From: Pseudomonas plecoglossicida NBRC 103162 = DSM 15088
GTDB taxonomy: Bacteria; Pseudomonadota; Gammaproteobacteria; Pseudomonadales; Pseudomonadaceae
Assembly (NCBI RefSeq): GCF_000730665.1
Contig: NZ_BBIV01000007.1
Coordinates: 1 to 64,000 of the forward strand
Length of the DNA stretch: 64,000 bases
Direction: 5' to 3'
In this document: piece after piece, positions 16,017 through 24,871 of the stretch
How positions within the stretch are numbered: position 1 is the stretch's first letter
Layout: every line of letters begins with the position of its first letter
Notes under the pieces: generated by a model
What the model was told of the DNA's origin: nothing
The model's database searches: none
Seen by the model: the letters and a program-made list of their open reading frames with translations, nothing else
Position numbers and translations under genes: made by a program

Positions 16017-18161
16017 TTAGAGCGCGGCGCCGATGCGGCCCTTGCGCAGGGCGTCGATGACCGCATCCTTCGGCCCGTCGGCGACGATCTTGCCGTTGTC
16101 CAGCACCAGCAGGCGGTCGACCAGGCTGAGCATCGAGGTGCGGTGGGTGACCAGCAGCAGCGTCTTGCCCGGCACCCAGGCCGACAGGCGCTGGCGCAGT
16201 TGCTCCTCGCTGCTGTTGTCCATGTGGCTGGTGGGTTCGTCGAGGATCAGGATCGGCGGCTCCAGCAGCAGTGCTCGGGCCAGCAGCACGGCTTGGCGCT
16301 GGCCACCGGAAAGCAGCTGGCCGCGTTCGCCCACCGGGCGCTCGAAACCGTGCGGGTGCTGCCGGGCCAGCTCGCTGACGCCGGTCAGCTCGGCCACTTC
16401 GAGCATGCGTGCATCGCTGATGTGGCGCGCCCCCAGGGTCAGGTTGTCGCGCAGGCTGCCGGCCAGCAGCGGCAGATCGTGGGCGACGTAGCCGAGCTGG
16501 CTGCGCAGGTCGGCGATGTCCAGTTGGCGAAGGTCGAGGTTGTCCAGCAATACCTGGCCTTCATCCGGGTGATGGAAACCCATCAGCATGCGGCCCAGGG
16601 TGCTCTTGCCCGAACCGCTGCGGCCGATGATGCCGATCCGCTCGCCAGGCTTGACCGCCAGGGTCACGTCCTGCAGCGCCGGGCCGGTTTGCCCTGGGTA
16701 GCGGAAGCTGACATGGCTCAGGGCCAGGCCACCCTTGAGCGTGGTGTGTTCCAGCGCCTGCTGTTCGGCCTGGCGTTCCTGGGGCAGGGCCATCAGCGCA
16801 TCGGTACTGCGCATGGTCAGTTGTGCCTGCTGGTAGCGGGTGATCAGCCCGGCGATCTGGCCAAGCGGTGCCAGTACGCGGCTGCCCAGCATGTAGCTGG
16901 CCACCAGGGCGCCGACGCTGAGGTTGCCGGCGATGATGCTGTACACCCCGGCGACGATGGTGGCCATGCCGCAGAACTGCTGAATGAACAAGGTCCCGTT
17001 GCTGGCCAGCGACGACAGGTTGCGGGCATGCGCGTCGAGCCGGGCGATGGCGCCGTTGGTGTGTTCCCACTGGTACTGGCGCTCGCTTTCGGCGCCGCAG
17101 GCCTTGAGGGTTTCCAGGCCGCCGAGGGTTTCGATCAGCAGCGCCTGGCGCACTGCGCCAAGGCTCAGGCTCTTCTGCACGGTGTCGCGCAGGCGCGCCT
17201 GGATCAGCAAGGCGAAGCCCACGGCCAGGGGGAAGGCAATCAGCGGGATCAGTACCAGCCAACCACCCAGCAGGCCGATTACCAGCAGCATCAGGGCGAC
17301 GAAAGGCAGGTCGATGATGCTGGTCAGGGTCACGGCGGTGAGGAATTCGCGCAGGCCCTGGAAGTCGTGGATGCTCTGGGCGAAGCCGCCGATGGTGGCG
17401 GGCTTGGCCTTCATGGACATGCCGGTGATGCGTTCGAACAGGGTGGCAGAGAGGATCAGGTCGGTCTTCTTGCCGGCCTGGTCCAGCAGATGGGCGCGGA
17501 CCATGCGCAGCACCAGTTCGAAGGCGGTGCCGATGAACAGGCCGGCGACCAGCATCCACAAGGTCGACAACGCCTGGTTGGGCACCACGCGGTCATAGGT
17601 CTGCATGACGAACAGCGGCACCATCAGGCCCAGCAGGTTGATCAGCAGACTGGCCAGCAGGGCATCGCCGTAAAGCCAGCGGGAATGGCGCAGGGTATCG
17701 CGGAACCAGGCGTCGACCCGCGGCAGCAGCGGCGAACGCAGGTTTTCAAGGGTGTGCCGTGGCCGCGCGAACAGGGCGTGCCCGCTGTAGGCCTGGGCCA
17801 GCGCCTCGCGCTCGATCCACTGCTCACCGCCGTCGGCTTCGCACGGCAGGATCAGCGCCCGGCCATCATCGCCCCAGCGCTGCAGCACGGCGCTGCGGCC
17901 ATCGTTGAGCAGCAGCAGCACGGGCAGGTTGAGCGAGGAGATGGCCTGCAGCTCACGCGCCAGCACCCGTCCTTGCAGGCCGGCGCGCGCCGCCGCCCGC
18001 GGCAGCAGCTCCGGGCCCAGGCGTTGCTGGGCCAGGGGCAGGCCGCTGCTGAGGCTGGCACGACTGGCCGGGCAGCCGTGCAGGCGGCACAGGATCAGCA
18101 AGCCATCGAGCAACGGGTCATCGACATCGGGGCGCGGCTGCGCACTTTGCATACTGGTCAC
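16017..18161 (-). CDS. Type I secretion ABC exporter with degenerate C39 domain (LapB-like)
   Basis: This 714-aa protein has three parts: an N-terminal C39-peptidase-like domain (about residues 10-140), a six-helix membrane domain (about 160-440) and a C-terminal ATPase with Walker A GRSGSGKST, signature LLSGGQRQ, Walker B ILILDEPTSHMD and the VTHR switch histidine. The C39 domain lacks the QxxxDCG catalytic-cysteine motif, so it should bind rather than cut the substrate, as in LapB and HlyB. It drives export of the divergent RTX adhesin. The GTG at 18161 has GGGAG nine bases upstream; the in-frame ATG at 18152 is possible. Confidence 0.9.
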   Translation of the reverse strand: MTSMQSAQPRPDVDDPLLDGLLILCRLHGCPASRASLSSGLPLAQQRLGPELLPRAAARAGLQGRVLARELQAISSLNLPVLLLLNDGRSAVLQRWGDDGRALILPCEADGGEQWIEREALAQAYSGHALFARPRHTLENLRSPLLPRVDAWFRDTLRHSRWLYGDALLASLLINLLGLMVPLFVMQTYDRVVPNQALSTLWMLVAGLFIGTAFELVLRMVRAHLLDQAGKKTDLILSATLFERITGMSMKAKPATIGGFAQSIHDFQGLREFLTAVTLTSIIDLPFVALMLLVIGLLGGWLVLIPLIAFPLAVGFALLIQARLRDTVQKSLSLGAVRQALLIETLGGLETLKACGAESERQYQWEHTNGAIARLDAHARNLSSLASNGTLFIQQFCGMATIVAGVYSIIAGNLSVGALVASYMLGSRVLAPLGQIAGLITRYQQAQLTMRSTDALMALPQERQAEQQALEHTTLKGGLALSHVSFRYPGQTGPALQDVTLAVKPGERIGIIGRSGSGKSTLGRMLMGFHHPDEGQVLLDNLDLRQLDIADLRSQLGYVAHDLPLLAGSLRDNLTLGARHISDARMLEVAELTGVSELARQHPHGFERPVGERGQLLSGGQRQAVLLARALLLEPPILILDEPTSHMDNSSEEQLRQRLSAWVPGKTLLLVTHRTSMLSLVDRLLVLDNGKIVADGPKDAVIDALRKGRIGAAL

Positions 18162-18227
18162 GATGAACTACTCCCGCCTCGGTGGATGGGTGTGACGCCT
18201 GGCCTGCGTGCCAGCTGCGCAGGGCGC

Positions 18228-19601
18228 TCAGCGCATGTCAGGCAGCTTCGCCTGGTTGCGCACTTCACTCTGGGCGATGGCTTCCGGCGGCAACGAAATG
18301 CGCTGTTTGCTCAGCAGTTCGCCCATGGTCGCCAACACCCGGTACATCGAGTACTCCTCCGTGTAGCGTACTTCGGTGTAGCGGCGGTTGGCGTTGTACA
18401 GCTCGTTTTCGCTGTCGAGCACGTCGAGCAGGGTGCGCTGGCCAAGGCCGAACTGGTCCTGGTAGGCGGCGCGCACACGCTGGGTGGTTTCGGCGTATTC
18501 ACGGGCGGTCGGGGTCTGCTTGCGCGCGTTGTTCATGGCGTTCCAGGCCAGGCTGAGGTTTTCGGTCAGCTCGCGCAGGGCGTTGTTGCGGATGTCCATG
18601 GCCTGGTTGATCTTGTGCGCGTCGGACTGCAGGCGGGCCTTGTCGCTACCGCCGCGGAACAGGTTGTAGCTGAGCTCGACGCCGGCTTGCCAATCGTTGT
18701 TGCTGTGGCCTTTCTCGCCGGCGATGTTGTTGTTGGCACCCGTGGCCAGCACGGCATCCAGGCGCGGGTAGAAGGGCGACTTGGCGACTTCGTACTGCTG
18801 CTCGGCAGCGTTGACGTCAGCTTGTGCCGATTTCAGGTAAGGGTTGTTTTCCAGCATGCCCTGGCGCGCCAGGTCGAGCCCGGTGGGCACTTCGCCCTTG
18901 ATGGTAACCGGGGTTTCCAGCTCGTCCGGCAAGCGCCCGACGACGCTGTAGAAGTTGGCTTCGGCATCGGCCAGGTCGACTTCGGCGGTATCCAGGTTGT
19001 TTTCCGCCAGCGCGCGACGGGCACGGGACTGGTCGAGGTCGGCGGTGCTGCCTACCCCACGCTCGCTGCGCAGGCCGATCTGGTCGTTGACTCGCAGGTG
19101 AGCTTGCAGGTTGTTCTTGGCCAGGGTCACCAGCTCGCGGCGCTTGAGCACTTCCAGATACACCTCGATCGCGCGCAGGGCCACGGTTTCGGCAGTGGCC
19201 TGGGTGTAGTAGGCGCGTGAGTTGACCACGGCTTCGGTGCGGCCGACTTCATTGGGGGTGTTGAAGCCGTCGAACAGCATCTGCCGCAGACGCAGCTCCG
19301 ACTGGGTGTAGTTGAGGGTTTCCTTGTTGTGGTCGTTGGAGCCGTCCGGTTGCAGTCTGCGGGTGTTGATGTTGTCCGAGCGCTGGCGGCCGTAACCCGC
19401 CACCAGGTCGACCGACGGGTAGTAACCACCACGCGCGAATTTCACATCTTCGTCTGCCGAAAGCCGGCTGTTACGGCTGGCGCTGATCTCGGGGTGATGA
19501 TCCACGGCGTTCTGAACGGCTTCGTTGAGTGACATCGCCTGAGCGTTGGCGCATGCCATGGCCAACAGAATTGCGCTGGTAATGGGGTTGAACATGCGCA
19601 T
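18228..19601 (-). CDS. lapE: TolC-family outer-membrane channel (LapE-like)
   Basis: This 457-aa protein starts with a signal peptide (MRMFNPITSAILLAMACANA, cut expected after AQA) and has the TolC repeat structure: SLNEAVQNAVDHHPEISASR at the mature N-terminus and the second repeat near residue 230 (NPYLKSAQADVNAAEQQ), with GQRTLLDVLDSENELYNANR near the end. It forms the outer-membrane exit of the type I system. By memory of synteny with recQ and the yecA-like and DUF454 genes it sits where lapE lies in P. putida KT2440, so it may serve LapA as well. GGGAGAAG lies upstream of the ATG. Confidence 0.85.
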   Translation of the reverse strand: MRMFNPITSAILLAMACANAQAMSLNEAVQNAVDHHPEISASRNSRLSADEDVKFARGGYYPSVDLVAGYGRQRSDNINTRRLQPDGSNDHNKETLNYTQSELRLRQMLFDGFNTPNEVGRTEAVVNSRAYYTQATAETVALRAIEVYLEVLKRRELVTLAKNNLQAHLRVNDQIGLRSERGVGSTADLDQSRARRALAENNLDTAEVDLADAEANFYSVVGRLPDELETPVTIKGEVPTGLDLARQGMLENNPYLKSAQADVNAAEQQYEVAKSPFYPRLDAVLATGANNNIAGEKGHSNNDWQAGVELSYNLFRGGSDKARLQSDAHKINQAMDIRNNALRELTENLSLAWNAMNNARKQTPTAREYAETTQRVRAAYQDQFGLGQRTLLDVLDSENELYNANRRYTEVRYTEEYSMYRVLATMGELLSKQRISLPPEAIAQSEVRNQAKLPDMR

Positions 19602-20067
19602 GGGGTACTTCTCCCTGGTCTCAAAATGTTCCTGCTATTCGCCAAAAAAATGACGATTTTTATTGTTCAAACCGTTTCATGTTTGTAACAACAGAGCTAA
19701 GAACATTTATCGCGCGAGCTAAGAAGATTTTTTCATAAGTCATATGCGAAAAAAAACTTATGCGGTCTATCGAAACCAAGACATTGTTTCATCCAGGCAA
19801 ATTTGAAAGTCGCTGGAACACGCGGTTTTCAAGCTTCCGAGAGAGTTCCAGAATTTTTACGGCTAAGGACGCGGGATGAAGTGGTGAAAGCGGAATTTGG
19901 CGACAAAAATTTGGCATAAAATGATGGCCAAATTACATTAGTACTATCGCCAAAGTACTGGCTTGAGAGAACGATTCTCACCCTAGAGACAGTCGCACTC
20001 CAAGCGCCGAAGCCCACCCGCGATGTCATTGGCTGAACAAGCCAATTGGGAAGGGGAGGCGTGGGTG
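19602..20067. other. AT-rich divergent control region of the adhesin locus
   Basis: This 466-bp gap separates the divergent TolC and adhesin genes. It is clearly richer in A and T than its surroundings, with A and T runs around 19640-19760, and carries no open frame I trust. It is a natural place for xenogeneic silencers (MvaT/TurA type) and for the regulators of adhesion genes. Confidence 0.6.
19911..19939 (+). promoter_or_regulatory. Candidate promoter of the adhesin gene
   Basis: TTGGCA at 19911-19916 (five of six to the -35 consensus) is followed after 17 bases by TACATT at 19934-19939 (four of six). This predicts a transcript start near 19946 and a leader of about 120 bases. Confidence 0.4.
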
Positions 20068-23000
20068 ATGGCTAAGCTAGTCGGTGTGGTCAGCAAGGTG
20101 ATTGGTCAGGTTTTTGCCGTCGGCAGTGACGGCAGCCGCCGCCCCTTGATCGAAGGCGACCGCCTGTTCGCGGGCGAGCAGTTGCAGACAGGTGCCGCCG
20201 GTGCGGTGGCCGTGCACTTGCAAAGCGGCGCGGAGCTGACCTTGGGACGCGACAGCAGCCTGCAGATGACCCCGGACCTGCTCGCCAGCACGGCCTCTCA
20301 GGAACAGGGGCATGACGCACCGCCAAGCCAGGCGCAACTGAGTGATGTCGAACGTATCCAGCAAGCGATTGCCGCAGGCGCCGACCCCAGCGACGCCGGC
20401 GAAGCGACCGCAGCCGGGCCGGGTGGCAGCGGTGCAGCGGGTGCAATGGGGGGCGGGCACAGTTTCGTGATGTTGAGCGAAGTCGCGGCCCGGGTCGATC
20501 CGGTGGTGGGCTTCCCGACGGCGGGTTTCAATGGCATCCCCGAGCTTGCCAATCGCTATGTCGGAGACCTGCGAAACGACGCCAGTGACCTGACAGGCCA
20601 GCCCAATCCAGGCGACCCTAACTCGCCTGTGGACCCCAACCCGCCTGTGGACCCCAATCCACCTGTAGATCCCAACCCGCCTGTGGATCCCAATCCACCT
20701 GTAGATCCCAAACCACCGGTGGACCCCAATCCACCTGTTGATCCCAAGCCACCGGTCGACCCCAACCCGCCTGTCGACGAAGACCATCCGGTCCAACTGC
20801 AGCTCACGCCCGGGGGCCTGGAGCTGAACGAGGCCAACCTGCCTCTGGGGTCGGCGGGCGATCCTGCAGCCCTGACCCAGCACGGCAGCTTCACCGTGCT
20901 GGCGCCGGACGGCGTGTTCAACCTCAGCGTGGGTGGCATCAACGTGGTGACTGCCGGCGTCGTCACCGGTGTCGGCCAGTCGATCACCACAGGGCTTGGC
21001 AACACCCTGACCATTACCGGCTACAACCCGGCGACCGGTGTCGTGACCTACAGCTACACCCTGACCGGTGCCGAGCAGCATGCCGACGGTGCGGGCACCA
21101 ACGCGCTGAACGAACATCTTCCGGTCCTGGTCAGCGACAGCGATGGCGATGTGGCCCAAGGCACCTTGGAAATCACCATTCGCGACGACGTGCCCAAGGC
21201 TGTGGATGACAGCAACCCTGCCAGCGCCAGCGAGCAGCACATCGAGTTGACCGGCAATGTGCTGGGCAATGACATTCAGGGGGCCGACCGGGTACCGGCA
21301 GGGCCGGTGATCGCCGGCACCTATGTCGGCACCTACGGCACGCTTGTGCTGGCCGCGGACGGTTCCTACACCTACACCCTGAACACCAGCGATCCGGACT
21401 TCAAGAACCTGGGCGGTGGCGGTCATGGCGTGGAAACCTTCACCTACACCATCAAGGACGCCGACGGCGACACCAGCAGCGCGACCCTGACCCTGAACAT
21501 CAGCAACCTCGACGACCCGGTGCAACTCGACGGTCTGGACGCGCAGGGTGGCCGCCTTGTCGTCTACGAGAAGAACCTGCACGACGGCAGCGCACCCGAT
21601 GCCAGCGCCCTGACCCAGCAAGGCACGTTCAAGGTCACCGCAGCGGACGGCTTGCAGAGCCTGACCGTGGGCGGCATCAGTGTGGTCAGTGGTGGCGTGG
21701 TGGCAGGCTTCCCACAGTCGATCGTCACCGCCGAAGGCAATACCCTGACAATCACCGGCTACGATTCCAGCACTGGCGTGGTGAGCTACAGCTACACCCT
21801 GCTGGACAATGAACAGCACCCGGCCGGCCAGGGCAGCAACAGCATCACCGAACAGTTCCAGGTGGTCGCCAAGGATATCGACGGCAGCACCGCCACCGGC
21901 AACGTGCAAGTGACTATCGTCGACGATGTACCGCAGGCCCATGACGATCAAACCAGCGTGGCCAAGGGCGACGTGGTGCGCGGCAACGTGATGGGCAACG
22001 ACGTGGTCGGCGCCGATGTGCGCGCCGACGGCCAGTACGTGGTCGGCGTGCGCGCCGGCAGCGACACCTCGAGCTCGGCCATCGGCCAGCTGAACATGCA
22101 GGTCGTCGGTAAGTATGGCTACCTGACCATCGATGCCCAGGGCAACGCCGAGTACCACTCCAACCCCGACATCGCCTCGCCACGCGATGCCGTCGACACC
22201 TTCGTCTACACCATCCGCGATGCCGACGGTGACGAGAGCACCACCACCATCACCATCAACGTGCACAACTCATTGATGGCCTGCGAAGACCGCGATGTCA
22301 CGGTCTACGAAAAAGCGCTGGACCTGCACAAGGACGGCAACGACCTGGCCGCCGGCAGTGTTACCGGCAGCGACCCCGGCTCCAGCCAGGAAACCGCTTC
22401 CGGCACCTTGGCTGGTTCGACCAGTGGCGGTGTCGGCGCGCTGACCTACAGCCTGGTCGGCAATGCCGTGGGCCAGTATGGGCAAATTCACCTGAATGCC
22501 GATGGCACCTACACCTATACCCTGACCTCGCCGGCCGACTCGCCGACCCATGCCAACGACGGTGCCAATACCGTTACCGAAACCTTCACCTACCAGGTGC
22601 AGGATGCGCAGGGCCACTCGACCACCAGCACCATCGTCATCACCATCGTCGACGACGTACCGACAGCCAACAGCGATTTCGTCAGTGTCGGCAAGGGCGA
22701 TGTGGTGCGTGGCAATGTGATGTACAACGATGTGGTCGGTGCCGACGTTCGCCATGACGGCCAGTACGTGGTCGGCGTGCGTGCCGGCAGCGACACTTCG
22801 ACCTCGGCCATCGGCCAGCTGAACATGCAGGTCAAGGGCCAGTACGGCTACCTGACCATCGATGCCCAGGGCAACGCCGAGTACCACTCCAACCCCAATG
22901 CCGTGGCGCCGCGGGATGCGCTCGACACCTTCGTCTACACCATCCGTGATGCCGACGGCGACGAAAGCACCACGACCGTCACCATCAATGTCCATGACCA

Positions 23001-24834
23001 CTCGCTGAACCCCTGCGGCGATGGGGGCGTGGCGGTGTACGAAAAAGCCCTGGACCTGAATCAGGACGGCCATGACCTGGCTGCTGGCAGCGTCACTGGC
23101 AGCAACCCTTGCTCGACCGCTGAAACCGCTTCCGGAAGCCTGGTCGGCCAGGTGGGTGGCGGTGTGGGGGCGCTGACCTACAGCTTGGTCGGCAACGCCA
23201 TTGGCCAGTATGGCCAGATCCACCTGAATGCCGATGGCTCCTACACCTACACGCTGACCTCGCCGGCGAATTCACCGGTGCATGCCAACGACGGCGCCAA
23301 CGTGGTCAGCGAATCCTTCACCTACCGGGTTGAAGACACGGTCGGCAACTGGACCACCAGTACCGTCAACATCACCATCGTCGACGATGTGCCGCAAGCC
23401 CATTGCGATTACGTCAGTGTCGGCAAGGGCGACGAGGTGCGGGGCAACGTACTGCACAACGACGTGATCGGCGCTGACGTGCCGAGTGACTGCGGTTATG
23501 TGGTCGGTGTGCGCGCCGGCAGCGATACCTCCACGTCTGCCATCGGCCAACTCGGTGCGCACGTGCAGGGGCAGTACGGCTACCTGACCCTGGATGCCAG
23601 GGGCAACGCCGTCTACCACTCCGACCCGAACGTCGCCGCGCCGCGCGATGCGATCGACAAGTTCGTCTACACCCTTCGCGATGCCGATGGCGACGAAAGC
23701 ACCACGACTATCACCATCAACGTGCACGACAACTCGATCTCGGCGTGTGGCGATGGCTATGGCCGTGCGCAGGAACAGCGGGTGATCAACCGAGGCGCGT
23801 TCAGTTTCGATGCCAGCAGCATGACCGCGGCGCTGGTGGTGGGTTACCTGGGCGCGATGGGCAGTGCCCAGGGCAGCGAACAGGTGATCGACGTCAGCCT
23901 GCGCAAAGGTGAAACCCTGCAGCTCAACCATGACCCGCACGACGGCAACCTGGCGATGCAATGGAAGGACGCGGGTGGCAGCTACCAGGCAATTGCCGCA
24001 GGTGACAGCATTACCGCCAGCCATGACGGGGTGTACAGCATCCAGCTAAGCAACCCGAGCGGCGATGGCAAGGCGGCAGAGAGCTACAAGCTGGGCATGG
24101 TCCTCGATTACGCCAATGCGCAACAGCCGGCTGCCCATGACAGTGCTGCCAGTGACCCTGCCACAGCCAGCCTTTGGGCCTCGACGGACGCCGCTTCGCT
24201 GGAAAGCCATGGGGCTGCGGGGCATGGGGCCCAGGACACCGCCAGCTTTGCTCAGGCCAAGGGCGGAGTCATCGTCGACCTGAGCCACGACGGGGCGCAG
24301 GATACCGGTGGTGCGGGCATCCATACCTTGAACGGCTTCCATAACCTGGTCGGGTCGGATTACGGCGACATCTTGATCGGCGACAGCGGCAACAACGTGA
24401 TCGATGGCGGCAAGGGCAACGATATCCTGATCGGCGGGCAAGGCAACGACACCCTGACCGGGGGCAGTGGCAACGACACCTTCATCTGGCAGAAGGGTGA
24501 CAGCGGCCATGACACGGTCACCGACTTCACGCCGGGCAGCGACAAGCTCGACCTGTCGCAACTGCTGCAGGGCGAGCACGCCACGCCGGCCTCGCTGGAT
24601 GACTTCCTGCACTTCAAGGTCAGCGGCACCGGCACCAATGTGGTGTCGACCATCGAAGTCAGTAACCAGGCGGGCGCGGCGCCGGTGCAGACCATCGACC
24701 TTGCGGGTGTCGACCTGGCCCAGCATTACGGCGTGACGGCGGGGGCGGGCGGGGTGATATCGGCAGGGCATGACACCGCGACCATCATCAACGGGATGCT
24801 CAATGATCATTCGTTGAAGGTGGATACGGTGTGA
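20068..24834 (+). CDS. Compact LapA/MapA-type RTX adhesin
   Basis: This 1588-aa protein is a type I secreted surface adhesin. Residues 1-150 form a LapA-like retention module (VGVVSKVIGQVFAVGSDG, then LIEGDRLFAGE) with a TAAG motif at 114-117, the LapG-protease site in LapA. Residues 183-242 are a DPNPPV hexapeptide tract. Two imperfect bacterial Ig/VCBS-like repeats follow, then an alternating A-B-A-B-A array (about 631-1220). The C-terminal part holds a globular domain, RTX calcium nonapeptides (GGKGNDILIGGQGNDTLTGG, about 1429-1474) and an uncleaved secretion signal. AGGGGAGG at 20051-20058 fixes this start. LapA and LapF are several times longer. Six cysteines are unusual for this class. 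The divergent TolC/ABC/HlyD genes are its exporter. Confidence 0.9.
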   Translation: MAKLVGVVSKVIGQVFAVGSDGSRRPLIEGDRLFAGEQLQTGAAGAVAVHLQSGAELTLGRDSSLQMTPDLLASTASQEQGHDAPPSQAQLSDVERIQQAIAAGADPSDAGEATAAGPGGSGAAGAMGGGHSFVMLSEVAARVDPVVGFPTAGFNGIPELANRYVGDLRNDASDLTGQPNPGDPNSPVDPNPPVDPNPPVDPNPPVDPNPPVDPKPPVDPNPPVDPKPPVDPNPPVDEDHPVQLQLTPGGLELNEANLPLGSAGDPAALTQHGSFTVLAPDGVFNLSVGGINVVTAGVVTGVGQSITTGLGNTLTITGYNPATGVVTYSYTLTGAEQHADGAGTNALNEHLPVLVSDSDGDVAQGTLEITIRDDVPKAVDDSNPASASEQHIELTGNVLGNDIQGADRVPAGPVIAGTYVGTYGTLVLAADGSYTYTLNTSDPDFKNLGGGGHGVETFTYTIKDADGDTSSATLTLNISNLDDPVQLDGLDAQGGRLVVYEKNLHDGSAPDASALTQQGTFKVTAADGLQSLTVGGISVVSGGVVAGFPQSIVTAEGNTLTITGYDSSTGVVSYSYTLLDNEQHPAGQGSNSITEQFQVVAKDIDGSTATGNVQVTIVDDVPQAHDDQTSVAKGDVVRGNVMGNDVVGADVRADGQYVVGVRAGSDTSSSAIGQLNMQVVGKYGYLTIDAQGNAEYHSNPDIASPRDAVDTFVYTIRDADGDESTTTITINVHNSLMACEDRDVTVYEKALDLHKDGNDLAAGSVTGSDPGSSQETASGTLAGSTSGGVGALTYSLVGNAVGQYGQIHLNADGTYTYTLTSPADSPTHANDGANTVTETFTYQVQDAQGHSTTSTIVITIVDDVPTANSDFVSVGKGDVVRGNVMYNDVVGADVRHDGQYVVGVRAGSDTSTSAIGQLNMQVKGQYGYLTIDAQGNAEYHSNPNAVAPRDALDTFVYTIRDADGDESTTTVTINVHDHSLNPCGDGGVAVYEKALDLNQDGHDLAAGSVTGSNPCSTAETASGSLVGQVGGGVGALTYSLVGNAIGQYGQIHLNADGSYTYTLTSPANSPVHANDGANVVSESFTYRVEDTVGNWTTSTVNITIVDDVPQAHCDYVSVGKGDEVRGNVLHNDVIGADVPSDCGYVVGVRAGSDTSTSAIGQLGAHVQGQYGYLTLDARGNAVYHSDPNVAAPRDAIDKFVYTLRDADGDESTTTITINVHDNSISACGDGYGRAQEQRVINRGAFSFDASSMTAALVVGYLGAMGSAQGSEQVIDVSLRKGETLQLNHDPHDGNLAMQWKDAGGSYQAIAAGDSITASHDGVYSIQLSNPSGDGKAAESYKLGMVLDYANAQQPAAHDSAASDPATASLWASTDAASLESHGAAGHGAQDTASFAQAKGGVIVDLSHDGAQDTGGAGIHTLNGFHNLVGSDYGDILIGDSGNNVIDGGKGNDILIGGQGNDTLTGGSGNDTFIWQKGDSGHDTVTDFTPGSDKLDLSQLLQGEHATPASLDDFLHFKVSGTGTNVVSTIEVSNQAGAAPVQTIDLAGVDLAQHYGVTAGAGGVISAGHDTATIINGMLNDHSLKVDTV
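20614..20793 (+). repeat. Hexapeptide (DPNPPV) tandem repeat
   Basis: Nine 18-bp units encode DP(N/K)(P/S)PV, followed by one decayed unit (DEDHPV). At the DNA level early units alternate between an AACCCGCCTGTG form and an AATCCACCTGTA form, so part of the tract has a 36-bp higher-order period. It encodes a stiff linker after the retention module. Confidence 0.9.
21958..23727 (+). repeat. A-B-A-B-A array of adhesin modules
   Basis: Three A modules (21958-22266, 22687-22995, 23419-23727) are each exactly 309 bp (103 aa) and share KGDVVRGNV, YVVGVRAGSDTS, SAIGQL and YTIRDADGDESTTT-type blocks. Two B modules (22267-22686 and 22996-23418; 140 and 141 aa) share YEKALDL, ETASG, GALTYSLVGNA, GQYGQIHLNADG and TIVDDVP. 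The composite period is about 243 aa. Confidence 0.88.
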
Positions 24835-24871
24835 AGGCTGTTGGCTTCATCGCCGGCGCTGACGATCCAGC

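Noticed and set aside
15828..19220. An 1130-codon open frame opposite the ABC and TolC genes
   Set aside because: It runs across two well-supported genes and a REPIN on the opposite strand and shows no protein family features.
20614..20793. Regular 18-bp repeats considered as a CRISPR-like array
   Set aside because: No spacers; the units are contiguous and in frame as DPNPPV codons.
20077..22266. Long antisense frame within the adhesin
   Set aside because: The adhesin frame carries recognisable retention, repeat and RTX parts; the antisense only reflects its repeats.
20068..24834. Naming the adhesin lapF or lapA
   Set aside because: Length (1588 aa) and neighbours (recQ side, lapE position) differ from both known loci; only class similarity is supported.
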